Assembly: GCF_018863395.1 (NCBI RefSeq)
Contig: NZ_JAHKRR010000004.1
Location: 248,001 to 312,000 of the forward strand
DNA length: 64,000 nt
Source: Sinomicrobium weinanense
GTDB taxonomy: Bacteria > Bacteroidota > Bacteroidia > Flavobacteriales > Flavobacteriaceae
Direction: 5' to 3'
Positions 7,487 through 16,366 of the stretch are shown here, one piece after another. A model generated the notes under the pieces. It did no database searches and had not been told where the DNA came from. It saw only the letters and a list, made by a program, of their open reading frames with translations. Numbering within the stretch: position 1 is the stretch's first letter; every line of letters begins with the position of its first letter. Made by a program: the position numbers and the translations under genes.

Positions 7487-8554
7487 TTATAGCCCCAGTA
7501 TTTTTTTTAGTTTTTCATCATTGATCTCGGCTCCCGCAAAGTCGTCAAATGCCTTTTCTGTGGCTTCGATGATATGGCTTTGTATGAACGGAGCACCTTC
7601 GCGTGCACCTTGTTCGGGCGATTTTATACAGCACTCCCATTCCATAACGGCCCAGACGTCGCATCCGTATTCTGTGAGCTTGGTAAAAATGGTCTTGAAG
7701 TCTACCTGGCCGTCTCCGAGCGAGCGGTATCTTCCGGCCCGGTCCCTCCAGTCGTTAAATCCGCCGAAAGCGCCTTTTTTGCCGGTCGGATTAAACTCGG
7801 AATCTTTGACGTGGAAAGATTTTATGAATTCGTGATAGTGATCGATATAAGTGATGTAATCGAGTTGTTGCAGTACAAAGTGACTGGGGTCGTATAGAAT
7901 GTTCACTCTTTTGTGGTTGTTGGTCGCTTCCAGGAACCTTTCGAAAGTATCGCCGTCGTGGAGGTCTTCGCCGGGGTGGATCTCGTAGCAGACGTCCACA
8001 TCATTCCCGTCGTAGAGGTCGAGGATGGGTTTCCAGCGTTTGGCGAGTTCTTCGAAGCCCATTTCCACGAGTCCGGCCGGGCGTTGTGGCCAGGGATGTG
8101 CGGTGTGCCACAGCAGGGAACCGGAAAAAGTGGCATGTGCTTTAAGCCCCAGCCTCCGGCTGGCCAATGCCGCTTTGCTGACCTGGTCTACGGCCCATTC
8201 GGTACGGGCTTTGGGATTGTTTTTGTAGGCGTCGGGGGCAAAGTTATCGAACATGATATCATAGGCCGGGTGAACGGCTACCAGTTGCCCCTGCAAATGG
8301 GTGGAGAGTTCCGTGATCTCCAGTCCGTAGGAATTTATTTTTTCTTTTAATTCGTCGCAGTAGGCCTGTCCTTCCGCTTCGTCGGCACTTCCGGCTTTGT
8401 CGAGATCGATAAGGAAGGTTTCCCAGGTAGGGATCTGGATGCCTTTGTAGCCCAGCCCGGCTGCCCATTTACACATTCCGTCCAGGGAATTGAAAGGGGC
8501 TTCACTGTCTACGAATTGTGCGAGAAATACTGCGGGGCCTTTTATTGTTTTCAT
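7487..8554 (-). CDS. Sugar phosphate isomerase/epimerase (TIM barrel)
   Basis: Cytosolic xylose-isomerase-like TIM barrel (AP_endonuc_2 family), 355 residues, no signal peptide. Candidate metal ligands follow the family order: Glu in CYEIHPGEDLH, His in LYDPSHFVLQ, His in KSFHVKDSEF and Glu in AVMEWECC. A long RDRAGRYRSLGDGQVDF loop is typical of the subgroup found next to Gfo/Idh/MocA dehydrogenases. It sits between the DUF1080 pair and two Gfo/Idh genes on one strand. In comparable Bacteroidota loci such proteins act on keto-sugars or inosose-like intermediates; the exact substrate is not evident. Confidence 0.85.
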   Translation of the reverse strand: MKTIKGPAVFLAQFVDSEAPFNSLDGMCKWAAGLGYKGIQIPTWETFLIDLDKAGSADEAEGQAYCDELKEKINSYGLEITELSTHLQGQLVAVHPAYDIMFDNFAPDAYKNNPKARTEWAVDQVSKAALASRRLGLKAHATFSGSLLWHTAHPWPQRPAGLVEMGFEELAKRWKPILDLYDGNDVDVCYEIHPGEDLHDGDTFERFLEATNNHKRVNILYDPSHFVLQQLDYITYIDHYHEFIKSFHVKDSEFNPTGKKGAFGGFNDWRDRAGRYRSLGDGQVDFKTIFTKLTEYGCDVWAVMEWECCIKSPEQGAREGAPFIQSHIIEATEKAFDDFAGAEINDEKLKKILGL

Positions 8555-8623
8555 TGGTATGACTTTTTATATTTAATTTTTTTCTTTTCAAAATCCGGTG
8601 ACGTCTTGCCAGGCTGTTTGTGG

Positions 8624-9763
8624 TTAAATTTGGGTCCAGGCAGCATTGTTCTTATCACTTTCCACCGCGGCATATATGAACTGAACCCCTTTTACGCCAT
8701 CGCTTACCGTAGGGTAGTCCGGGTTTTCGATAGGGTTGTTTTCCAGAACGCTGACCAGGTGCCTGCCGAAATTCCTGTAAATAGTGGCAAAGGCTTCCAG
8801 GTATCCTTCGGGATGTCCTTTGGGGATCCTGGAAACGGCCCTTACCTCGTCGTAAATGTCATTTCCGTCCGGGGTAAGGGTTTGTTCGGGTTTATCTATC
8901 CATTTGGTATAAAGGCGGGTGGAATCTTCCTGGTTCCACTGGATGCTTCCTTTGCTTCCATATACCCGAATGGCCAGGTCGTTCTCTTCGCCTGTGGCGA
9001 TCTGTGAGATGGACATGGTGCCTTTTGCCCCGTTTTCCATCCGGAAAAGGATGTTACCATCGTTATCCAGCACCCGGCCTTCACCGACCCTTCCGAGATC
9101 GGCCGCAATTTCGGTGATCTTTGTTCCGGTGATGTAAGACACCAGGTTTTCGGCATGGGTGCCTATATCGGCCAGGGAACCTCCTACGCCCGATTTTTTC
9201 GGGTCGGCCCTCCAGGGTTTTATAGCAGCCTGTTCGTCGAGTTCCGCGGCCATCCATCCCTGCAGGTATTGTATGTGTATCTTTCTGATATCTCCCAGGT
9301 CGCCGTTTTTAACCATGGCCCTGGCTTGTTTTACCATGGCATTGCCTGTGTAATTGTGTGTCAGGGCAAATAGAAGCCCGGTTTCCCGAACCAGTTTTTC
9401 CAGGCTCCTGGCTTCTTCTACCGTGAGGGTCATGGGTTTGTCGCATACTACGTGAAAACCGTTTTCCAGGGCCATTTTTGCAGGTTCGAAATGAAGATGG
9501 TTGGGGGTGACAATGGATACAAAGTCCATACGCTCCCCTTCGGGAAGTTCCTTTTCTCTTGAGATCATTTCCTGAAAACTACCATAGCACCTGTCTTCCG
9601 GCAGGTAAAGCGATTTTCCGGTTTCTCTGGACTTTTCCGATGTGCTGCTGAAAGCACCGCATACCAGTTCTATCATACCGTCCATGGCAGATGCCTTGCG
9701 GTGAACACCTCCCATAAATGAACCGATGCCGCCACCGATCATGCCCATTCTTAGTTTTCTCAT
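8624..9763 (-). CDS. Gfo/Idh/MocA family oxidoreductase
   Basis: NAD(P)-dependent sugar or inositol dehydrogenase. The preferred start is ATG at 9763 (MRKLRMGMIGGG), giving 379 residues; a GTG 33 bp further up adds eleven unconserved residues. Rossmann loop GGGIGSFMGGVHRKA, then the catalytic-domain hallmark CDKPMT with its Lys, and GGSLADIGTHAENLVSYITG with the conserved Asp/His. No signal peptide is present, so it is cytosolic. A second family member lies just upstream on the same strand but is clearly diverged. Together with DUF1080 neighbours this suits oxidation at C3 of a sugar or reduction of a 3-keto product. Confidence 0.92.
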   Translation of the reverse strand: MRKLRMGMIGGGIGSFMGGVHRKASAMDGMIELVCGAFSSTSEKSRETGKSLYLPEDRCYGSFQEMISREKELPEGERMDFVSIVTPNHLHFEPAKMALENGFHVVCDKPMTLTVEEARSLEKLVRETGLLFALTHNYTGNAMVKQARAMVKNGDLGDIRKIHIQYLQGWMAAELDEQAAIKPWRADPKKSGVGGSLADIGTHAENLVSYITGTKITEIAADLGRVGEGRVLDNDGNILFRMENGAKGTMSISQIATGEENDLAIRVYGSKGSIQWNQEDSTRLYTKWIDKPEQTLTPDGNDIYDEVRAVSRIPKGHPEGYLEAFATIYRNFGRHLVSVLENNPIENPDYPTVSDGVKGVQFIYAAVESDKNNAAWTQI

Positions 9764-9840
9764 GTCGTTCTGATGTATGTTTTTGGATTTTACCACGAAT
9801 TTAGTGGAAACATAACACTTATAAAATTTTTGAGCCGGTT

Positions 9841-9936
9841 ATTAAGGATTGTGAGGAGATTGACTGAGATTGATAAAGGTTGAAAGGTAATGCGATCATC
9901 TCCCGAAATCAATCTCCATCAATTTTATACCTGCCA
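9841..9936. repeat. Inverted tandem-repeat element with about 10-nt period
   Basis: Words GGAGATTGAC TGAGATTGAT AAAGGTTGAA step by 10 nt, and AAATCAATCT CCATCAATTT follow as rough reverse complements. It lies between the two Gfo/Idh/MocA genes and looks like a longer-period version of the heptamer hairpins. Confidence 0.5.
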
Positions 9937-9951
9937 ATCGCAGTTCATCAC

Positions 9952-11085
9952 TTATACTTTTACCCAGGTATTTCCCTTTTGGTGCGACTCAACCACTCTT
10001 TCTATAAAATTCATACCGCGAACACCATCGTTCATGGTGGGGAATTCCCCGGGATGGTATTTCTCTTTTCTGATGGCCCTTGCTACACCTTTGTATATAT
10101 TGCCCATGGAGTCGAAGATACCTTCGGGGTGCCCGGGGGGCAATTTACTGCCGTCGAGGGATAATTCACTGTTATAGGCATGCCCGGGTTTTAAAACTTT
10201 CAGGGGTTCGGTCTCCGTGAGGTGATAGAGGTAATTAGGGTTTTCCTGCTCCCATTTCAATCCGCCTTTATCTCCGTAGATGCTTACGGTAAAATTATTT
10301 TCTTCACCGGTGGCGATCTGGCTGGTTCTGATCAGGCCTTTTACAAATTCGGAGAAACGAAGGAGTACGGTACCGTCAACATCCATTTTATTGTCACTGT
10401 ATACATAGTTGAGGTCTGCAAGTACTTCTTTGACCTCCATGCCCGTAACGTATTCTATCATATCAAAAGCATGGGTGCCGATATCTCCGATACAACAGCT
10501 GATCCCCGACTTTTCAGGGTCCAGTCGCCAGGTTGCAGCGCGTTTTTCGCCGTCGTGGATAATAGGGTTGATCCATCCCTGATAGTATTGCGCGTCGATT
10601 TTCTGTACAGTGCCGATAGCTCCCGATGCGATCATTTCCTTCATTTGCCGTATCATGGGGTACCCGGTATAGGTATAGGTTACGGCAAAGATGGCGTTGG
10701 ACCTGTCGAGAATATCTTTTAATATCCTGGCTTCCTCATAAGTGGTGGTCATCGGTTTTTCACAGATAACATTAAACCCGTTTTCCAACAGCTTTTTTGC
10801 CATCGGGAAGTGGAGGAAGTTGGGGGTCAGCACAGAAACCACCTGCATCCTTTCGGTTTCGGGGAGCTTGAGCTCTTCTTCGATAAGGGTGTCAAAATCC
10901 TTGTATACCCGGTCGGTAGGGATACCGATCTTTTCGGCAAACCCGATATTCTGGTCTAGATCAGGGTTGAACACGCCGCCTACCAGTTGATAACTATCGT
11001 ACATGGAGGAAGCCACGCGGTGCAGTACCCCAATTAACGAATCGCCACCACCTCCGAGAATTCCTAATCTGATTTTATTGCTCAT
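9952..11085 (-). CDS. Gfo/Idh/MocA family oxidoreductase
   Basis: Second NAD(P)-dependent dehydrogenase of the cluster, 377 residues. N-terminal LGILGGGGDSLIGVLHRVA is the nucleotide-binding loop; CEKPMTTTYEEA carries the catalytic Lys; SCCIGDIGTHAFDMIEYVTG supplies the conserved Asp and His of the active site. The family's C-terminal LPPGHPEGIFDSMGN stretch closely resembles the matching part of the downstream paralogue. No export signal. Likely acts with that paralogue on oxidised or epimerised sugars; two such enzymes would allow oxidation at one carbon and reduction of its product. Confidence 0.92.
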   Translation of the reverse strand: MSNKIRLGILGGGGDSLIGVLHRVASSMYDSYQLVGGVFNPDLDQNIGFAEKIGIPTDRVYKDFDTLIEEELKLPETERMQVVSVLTPNFLHFPMAKKLLENGFNVICEKPMTTTYEEARILKDILDRSNAIFAVTYTYTGYPMIRQMKEMIASGAIGTVQKIDAQYYQGWINPIIHDGEKRAATWRLDPEKSGISCCIGDIGTHAFDMIEYVTGMEVKEVLADLNYVYSDNKMDVDGTVLLRFSEFVKGLIRTSQIATGEENNFTVSIYGDKGGLKWEQENPNYLYHLTETEPLKVLKPGHAYNSELSLDGSKLPPGHPEGIFDSMGNIYKGVARAIRKEKYHPGEFPTMNDGVRGMNFIERVVESHQKGNTWVKV

Positions 11086-11103
11086 TTTTTAGTTTGTTTT
11101 TTT

Positions 11104-11169
11104 GTCTGAAGTCCGAAGTCCGGTGTCCGAAGTATAAGTAGTTATTACTTCTGACTTCTGTCTTCCGGC
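11104..11169. repeat. Heptamer-repeat hairpin (TCCGAAG type)
   Basis: Left arm TCTGAAG TCCGAAG TCCGGTG TCCGAAG TATAAGT, right arm ATTACTT CTGACTT CTGTCTT CCGG: the same period-7 layout with complementary words. It lies 18 bp before the start of the Gfo/Idh gene. Confidence 0.78.
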
Positions 11170-11348
11170 TTTTTGTTGTTGCGCTTAAATTTAAAATAAA
11201 AATCAGGGGTAAAAAAATTAAATGGAAATCCGGATCATCCGGATTTCCGTTTGTTACATTTAAAAAAGTTCCGGTGCTGATAAAGCTCCTTCGCTTTGGA
11301 TTTTATTTGCCCCATAAGTATTATGCCGATATTCAATTCGGGATGGGC

Positions 11349-12578
11349 CTATGCGTCTTTATATTCTATTTTTTCATTTTTAAAGAAGAGCACGAAAAGG
11401 GCCATGACCCCAAGTGCAAAGAAGGCCGGGTATGTCCATATCGATTGCCAGTCGTGTGTTTCGTCGGCCGCCAGGAATTTGTCGGTGATCTCGCCGGCTA
11501 CCCAGAAACCGATCAGCATACCTACGCCGTAGGTGGCCAGGGTAATGAGCCCCTGGGCGGCACTTTTGTATTTTTCTCCTGCCTTGGTATCGGTATAGAT
11601 CTGCCCGGATACGAAGAAGAAGTCATAACATAGTCCGTGCAAAGCGATACCTATAATAAGCATAAACGCAAGTTCTCCGGCGTCGCCATAGGCAAAGAGC
11701 AGATAACGTACGGTCCAGGCAAGCATTCCTGCGAGGATGGTCATCTTAAAGCCAAACCGTTTAAAGAAGAAAGGGAGCAGCAGCATAAAGAGTACTTCCG
11801 ACATTTGCCCGAACGACATTTTGAAGGTTGAATTTTCAACTCCTATTTCAGTGAGGAAAGGGCTGGTGTTCTGATAATAAAATGCAAGCGGAATACATAT
11901 GAGTATGGAAGCGATAAAGAAGAACAGGAAGTTTTTGTCCTTCAGCAGTTTTAAGGCCTCAAGTCCGAGCATATCGGAAACACTTACTTTTTCATTTTTG
12001 TCGACTTTTGGTGGTGTTTTGGGAAGTGTAAAGCTGAATATACCCAAAAGGGCAGAGGCACCTGCCGTCATTAAAAAGGTGTTGCTCAGCAGGCCGTCTT
12101 TAACGCCCTGGTCACTGTCCCAGGCAAAAAAGCTGATCAATGACCCGGCTATGATCCAGCCTATGGTACCGAAAACACGTACAAAGGGAAACTGTTTTCC
12201 GGGGTCGCTCATTTGGTTGAAGGATACGGAATTAACCAGGGCCAATGTGGGCATATAGAGGATCATATAGCCTAAGACATAGGGGTAAAACGCCCCGAAA
12301 TCGGTGGTGTGGGCCATCTGGTACAATAGTACCGCGCCGACAAGATGAAGTATCCCCAATATTTTTTCGGCATTAAAATATCTGTCGGCAATAAGTCCGA
12401 TGATGAACGGAGCAATAATGGCCCCCCAGGACTGGGTTGAAAATGCCATGGCCGATTGTGCTCCCGTAGCTTCCAGGTTTTTTCCGAGAAATGTTCCCAG
12501 AGTAACAAACCATCCCCCCCAGATAAAGAATTCGAGGAACATCATCAGGGATAGCTGGAATTGTGTTTTTACATTCAT
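11349..12578 (-). CDS. MFS transporter, nucleoside:H+ symporter (NupG-like) family
   Basis: Inner-membrane permease with 12 predicted helices over 409 residues. The N-terminus (FLEFFIWGGWFVTLGTFL) and the helix-4/5 region YMPTLALVNSVSF, followed by FPFVRVFGTIGWIIAG, are hallmarks of the NHS/NupG family. In Bacteroidota, members of this family often sit in sugar-catabolic clusters, so here the cargo may be a sugar or oxidised sugar and not a nucleoside (inference from context). Its start codon is directly preceded by a single-arm heptamer repeat. It lies 263 bp upstream of the Gfo/Idh gene and may be in the same transcription unit. Confidence 0.85.
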   Translation of the reverse strand: MNVKTQFQLSLMMFLEFFIWGGWFVTLGTFLGKNLEATGAQSAMAFSTQSWGAIIAPFIIGLIADRYFNAEKILGILHLVGAVLLYQMAHTTDFGAFYPYVLGYMILYMPTLALVNSVSFNQMSDPGKQFPFVRVFGTIGWIIAGSLISFFAWDSDQGVKDGLLSNTFLMTAGASALLGIFSFTLPKTPPKVDKNEKVSVSDMLGLEALKLLKDKNFLFFFIASILICIPLAFYYQNTSPFLTEIGVENSTFKMSFGQMSEVLFMLLLPFFFKRFGFKMTILAGMLAWTVRYLLFAYGDAGELAFMLIIGIALHGLCYDFFFVSGQIYTDTKAGEKYKSAAQGLITLATYGVGMLIGFWVAGEITDKFLAADETHDWQSIWTYPAFFALGVMALFVLFFKNEKIEYKDA

Positions 12579-12579
12579 A

Positions 12580-12614
12580 GTTAGATGTTAGATTTTAGAT
12601 GTGAGATATTAGAC
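12580..12614. repeat. Single-arm heptamer repeat (GTTAGAT type)
   Basis: Five consecutive period-7 words, GTTAGAT GTTAGAT TTTAGAT GTGAGAT ATTAGAC, begin 2 bp from the MFS start codon. No complementary arm follows; instead a CTGAGC...CTGTGCTGAGCACAGTCGAAG palindromic repeat occupies 12636-12672. Confidence 0.75.
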
Positions 12615-12635
12615 TTTCGGTTCCCTAGCGGTGGC

Positions 12636-12672
12636 CCCTGAGCGGAAGAGCCTGTGCTGAGCACAGTCGAAG
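12636..12672. repeat. Dispersed CTGAGCACAGTCGAAG-type palindromic repeat
   Basis: CCCTGAGCGG, then TGTGCTGAGCACA (a perfect small palindrome) and GTCGAAG. The CTGAGCACAGTCGAAG word recurs exactly at 29311-29326. It lies between two minus-strand genes. Confidence 0.75.
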
Positions 12673-12693
12673 CAAAGGGAGCCGAGAGATGGT

Positions 12694-13704
12694 TTATGAA
12701 AGTTGTTTTGAGGCGTTCAGCAACAGTTTTCTGGTGGCGAGGAGGCCTTCTTCTTCGCTGAGCCGGTCTCCTTCGTATTCCACACCTATATATTGATCAT
12801 AGCCCGCGTCTTTTACGATCTGCAACATTTTTACATAATCTATGACGGTCTCGTTGCCTGCCTGGTCGAAATCGTAGGATTTGGCACTGACTGCTTTGGC
12901 AAAGGGCATTAATTCCCTGACTCCTTTATATTTGTCATATTCTTCCACACATGGAGCTCCCCAGGGCTCGCCGTTTTCCCTTTTCAGGCAGAAATTCCCA
13001 AAATCGGGGAGGGTGCCACAGTTGTTCATATTTACTTCCTGCATGACTTCTGCGAGCAGGGCTGCGTTGGAAGAAAAACCCCCGTGATTTTCCACCAACA
13101 CATTGATGTTGGATTTGCCCGCGTATTCCGCAAGTTGGGAAAGGCTTTCCACAGAATACTGTTTCCAGGCATCGGCTTCTTTTTCTCCGAAAAGGTTTAC
13201 CCGTATGGAATGACAGCCCAGTCCGGCAGCGGCATCTACCCACTTGTGGTGGTTTTCTACTGCTTTTGTTCGCTCTGCCTTGTCCCTGATGCTCAGGTTC
13301 CCTTCGCCATCTACCATGATGATGAGGTTTTTTATATCGTTGTCTGCACTGCGCTGGTTCAGTTCTTTTACAAGATTGTCAATGGCAAGGGCCGTATTGG
13401 AATTTTTTTTGAGCTCTTCGGCATACAGGTGATTTACGTATTCCAGTCCTTCAAAACCCCATCCTTTTGCTTTTTCGGCGAATTTTAAGGGGTCGAATCC
13501 CTGTTCCATGATCATTTTGTGGATAGACCACTGAGCGAGGGAGAGTTTAAAAAAGGGAGAAATTTCGGTTTCGGCTGCAGTTTCTTCGGGATTTTTTGTG
13601 GTGGTTTCCGCATTTTTTTTCGAATCTTTGCAAGCATATAGTCCTAATAACGATAAGGCTATACTGGCTTTACCCGAGTTTTCGATAAAATTTCGTCTGT
13701 TCAT
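12694..13704 (-). CDS. Secreted TIM-barrel isomerase (hydroxypyruvate/sugar isomerase-like)
   Basis: Exported xylose-isomerase-like TIM barrel, 336 residues. The N-terminus NRRNFIENSGKASIALSLL carries a twin-arginine motif, then LLGLYAC is a possible lipobox. Candidate metal residues: Glu in VLVENHGGFSS, Asp in GTLPDFGNF, Lys/Asp in VSAKSYDFD and Glu in IGVEYEGDRL. Tat export of a folded metal enzyme fits the periplasmic position of the GMC complex encoded divergently. Substrate is unknown; the cluster suggests a keto-sugar. Confidence 0.82.
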   Translation of the reverse strand: MNRRNFIENSGKASIALSLLGLYACKDSKKNAETTTKNPEETAAETEISPFFKLSLAQWSIHKMIMEQGFDPLKFAEKAKGWGFEGLEYVNHLYAEELKKNSNTALAIDNLVKELNQRSADNDIKNLIIMVDGEGNLSIRDKAERTKAVENHHKWVDAAAGLGCHSIRVNLFGEKEADAWKQYSVESLSQLAEYAGKSNINVLVENHGGFSSNAALLAEVMQEVNMNNCGTLPDFGNFCLKRENGEPWGAPCVEEYDKYKGVRELMPFAKAVSAKSYDFDQAGNETVIDYVKMLQIVKDAGYDQYIGVEYEGDRLSEEEGLLATRKLLLNASKQLS

Positions 13705-13786
13705 TGTAGTGAATATTTTCGATTTTCAGAATTGCTAAAATAATAAGTTTTAAAAGTAATAGGTGTATATCTCACAAAAAAATTTA

Positions 13787-13815
13787 TTGAAACATGTATA
13801 AAATTTATATATTTG
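13787..13815 (+). promoter_or_regulatory. Promoter of the GMC oxidoreductase operon
   Basis: TTG at 13787-13789, an 18-bp spacer and TATATTTG at 13808-13815 match the Bacteroidota consensus TTG-N(17-23)-TAnnTTTG. The leader to the ATG at 13850 is about 28 nt. Confidence 0.75.
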
Positions 13816-13849
13816 GAGCTTACTCTAATATAAAAACAAAAACAAAATA

Positions 13850-15562
13850 ATGGGCACTATGTATTATAACCCTCCGCAAGAGGAGTACGATGCTATTGTT
13901 ATAGGCACCGGTGTGAGTGGCGGATGGGCCGCTAAAGAATTGTGTGAAAAAGGATTAAAGACCCTGGTTCTGGAACGGGGGCGTATGGTGAAGCACATAG
14001 AGGATTACCCTACCATGCACCTCGATCCCTGGGATATGGAAAACGGTGGAGCTCCCACTCAGGAAGATCTTCGTAAACAGGCAAAGCAGGCAAGGACGGG
14101 CTATACCGTTCGGCAGGACAGCAAACATTTCTTTGTCAATGACCTGGAACATCCCTATAATGAAATAGAGCGGTTTGACTGGATGCGGGGATATCACGTA
14201 GGAGGACGTTCCATTATGTGGGGAAGGCAGAGTTACAGACATGGTGATATTGATTTTGAAGCAAACCTTAAAGAAGGTGTAGCGGTAGATTGGCCTATAC
14301 GGTACAAAGATATAGCACCGTGGTATGATTATGTAGAGAAATATATAGGAGTAAGTGGTGAAAAACTGGGACTTCCGCAATTACCGGATGGACAGTTTCT
14401 GCCTCCGATGGAACTTTATTGTGTTGAGGAAGACCTGAAAAAGGCGATGTCTCAGAAATTTGATGACGGCAGGTTACTGACCATAGGAAGGGTGGCCCAT
14501 ATCACCGATGGCCAGTTTGATGGCAGGAGCCATTGTCAGTACAGGAACCGGTGTATAAGAGGGTGTCCTTTCGGTGGATATTTCAGCAGTAATGCTTCTA
14601 CACTTCCTGCGGCCCAAAAAACCGGGAACATGACCCTGAGACCTTTTTCTATTGTACACGAGATCTTGTATGACAAGGATAAAAAACGCGCTACGGGTGT
14701 GAGGATCGTTGATGCCGAAAGCAATGAAACGCTGGAATTCAAAGCCAAGGTGATCTTTGTGTGTGCCTCCGCGATCGGATCGACTTCTATCCTGATGCAA
14801 TCCAAATCCGAACGTTTCCCCGAAGGATTGGGTAACGATTCCGGAGAACTCGGCCACAACCTGATGGACCACCACTTCAGGGTGGGGGCCTCGGCAAAAG
14901 TGGAAGGATATGAAGACAAATATTATAAGGGAAGAAGGCCTAACGGTTTTTACATCCCGAGGTTCCGTAACCTGGGAGGTAATACCGACAAGAAAGACTT
15001 TCTGCGTGGTTACGGCTACCAGGGCGGCGGCGGAAGAGGCGATTGGGCTTCGTCCGTAAAAGAATTGAGCTATGGTACAAAACTGAAAGAGGAGATCTTA
15101 AAGCCAGGAGGATGGAGCGTTGGAATGACCGCCTTCGGTGAGATGTTACCGCATCACGACAACAAGATGTTCCTGGATTATGATAAAAAGGACAAATGGG
15201 GCTTACCCACAGTGACCTTCGATGCCAAGTTCAGGGAAAACGAATTTAACATGCGCAAAGACATGAAGCAGCAGGCTGTGGATATGCTGGAAGCGGCAGG
15301 ATTTAAGGATATCACCCCTTACGACAACCCCGGAGCCCCCGGTCTCGGTATCCACGAAATGGGAACGGCACGTATGGGAAGGGATCCCAAGACATCCGTG
15401 CTCAATGCGCACAACCAGTTACACGCCGTGTCTAACGTTTATGTGACCGACGGTGCGGCAATGACATCCGCAAGTTGTGTAAACCCCTCCCTGACCTATA
15501 TGGCACTTACTGCCAGGGCAGCGGACCATGCTGTAAATGAACTGAAAAAAATGAACCTCTAA
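13850..15562 (+). CDS. GMC family oxidoreductase (FAD glucoside/gluconate dehydrogenase catalytic subunit)
   Basis: FAD-dependent sugar dehydrogenase, 570 residues. The FAD-binding GTGVSGGWAAKELCEKG starts near residue 19 and the ELGHNLMDHH segment marks the substrate domain. The C-terminus has HEMGTARMG (active-site His side) and CVNPSLTYMALTARAADHAV with the family Asn. A Cys-rich loop (C-x5-C-x3-C in SHCQYRNRCIRGCPFGG) recalls the iron-sulfur loop of FAD glucose dehydrogenases, but the cluster is unproven. It has no signal peptide; the next gene encodes a Tat-signal small subunit, so export as a complex is likely. Related systems (LacABC-like) oxidise C3 of glycosides and pass electrons to cytochrome c. 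Confidence 0.9.
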   Translation: MGTMYYNPPQEEYDAIVIGTGVSGGWAAKELCEKGLKTLVLERGRMVKHIEDYPTMHLDPWDMENGGAPTQEDLRKQAKQARTGYTVRQDSKHFFVNDLEHPYNEIERFDWMRGYHVGGRSIMWGRQSYRHGDIDFEANLKEGVAVDWPIRYKDIAPWYDYVEKYIGVSGEKLGLPQLPDGQFLPPMELYCVEEDLKKAMSQKFDDGRLLTIGRVAHITDGQFDGRSHCQYRNRCIRGCPFGGYFSSNASTLPAAQKTGNMTLRPFSIVHEILYDKDKKRATGVRIVDAESNETLEFKAKVIFVCASAIGSTSILMQSKSERFPEGLGNDSGELGHNLMDHHFRVGASAKVEGYEDKYYKGRRPNGFYIPRFRNLGGNTDKKDFLRGYGYQGGGGRGDWASSVKELSYGTKLKEEILKPGGWSVGMTAFGEMLPHHDNKMFLDYDKKDKWGLPTVTFDAKFRENEFNMRKDMKQQAVDMLEAAGFKDITPYDNPGAPGLGIHEMGTARMGRDPKTSVLNAHNQLHAVSNVYVTDGAAMTSASCVNPSLTYMALTARAADHAVNELKKMNL

Positions 15563-15572
15563 AACAAATGCC

Positions 15573-16214
15573 ATGCAAAGAAGAGATGCGATAAAAAATA
15601 TAGGGCTTTCCCTGGGGTTTGTTGCAGCTACCCCGACCGTGTTTAGCATATTGCAAAGTTGTACGGGAACCCCGAAAGTGGAATGGACCCCGGAATTTTT
15701 TACTCCCGAAGAAGGTAGTGTATTGTCTAAAATGGTAGATATCATTCTTCCCAAGACCGACGATCTTCCTGGTGCTGCAGAATTGAACGTGCCTCAGTTT
15801 ATAGATAAATACATCAATGAAATATACAGTCCTGAAGATCAGAAACTGGTCAGGGATGGTATGGCGGCCTTTGTAAATAAACTCGGCGTAAAAGATCCGA
15901 AGGACCTTCCAGGGGTCAAGGCCGAAGCGGTCGAAAAAGTAATAGCTTCTTCCCTGGGAGTTGATGAGAGCCAGAGAAAAGACCTGGAAAGGAAACTAAG
16001 GGATTATAAAGATACAGACGACGGTGCTTCTCCCGAAAATGAAGAAGCTCTGGTCTTTGGCTTTGTTAAAGAAATACGCGGAAAGACGATCTACGGATTT
16101 AAGATCAATGAATATATCGGAGAAGAGGTTCTTGCCTACGATCCTATTCCGAAAGAACAGAAAGGGTGTATTTCCCTGGAAGAGGCCACCGGAGGAAAGC
16201 TGTGGTCCCTGTAA
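15573..16214 (+). CDS. Gluconate 2-dehydrogenase subunit 3 family protein
   Basis: Small (gamma) subunit for the preceding GMC enzyme, 10 bp downstream. The N-terminus MQRRDAIKNIGLSLGFVAA is a twin-arginine signal, so this subunit probably carries the signal-less flavoprotein across the membrane. The helical domain EEGSVLSKMVDIILPKTDDLPGA followed by VPQFIDKYI is the family signature, and the C-terminal YDPIPKEQKGCISLEE is typical. Length 213 fits. The heptamer hairpin at its 3' end separates it from the third gene of the operon. Confidence 0.9.
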   Translation: MQRRDAIKNIGLSLGFVAATPTVFSILQSCTGTPKVEWTPEFFTPEEGSVLSKMVDIILPKTDDLPGAAELNVPQFIDKYINEIYSPEDQKLVRDGMAAFVNKLGVKDPKDLPGVKAEAVEKVIASSLGVDESQRKDLERKLRDYKDTDDGASPENEEALVFGFVKEIRGKTIYGFKINEYIGEEVLAYDPIPKEQKGCISLEEATGGKLWSL

Positions 16215-16216
16215 AA

Positions 16217-16297
16217 TGGTAATCGGTATCCGGTGGTCGGTATTCAGTAATCAACTGCTAATTACCAACCACCGAATACCGACCATCAATAACCCCA
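16217..16297. repeat. Heptamer-repeat hairpin (GGTATCC/GGTGGTC type)
   Basis: Tandem words GGTATCC GGTGGTC GGTATTC AGTAATC, then after AACTGCTA the complementary ATTACCA ACCACCG AATACCG ACCATCA. Bases 16225-16242 pair with 16263-16280 over 18 bp with two G-T pairs. It starts 2 bp after a stop codon but lacks a T-run. Confidence 0.85.
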
Positions 16298-16366
16298 ATT
16301 GAAGCGAACTATTGCCCGGAGCTTGTTTTGGTCCCGGACACCATTTGATTGTTTAAACCAACCATT

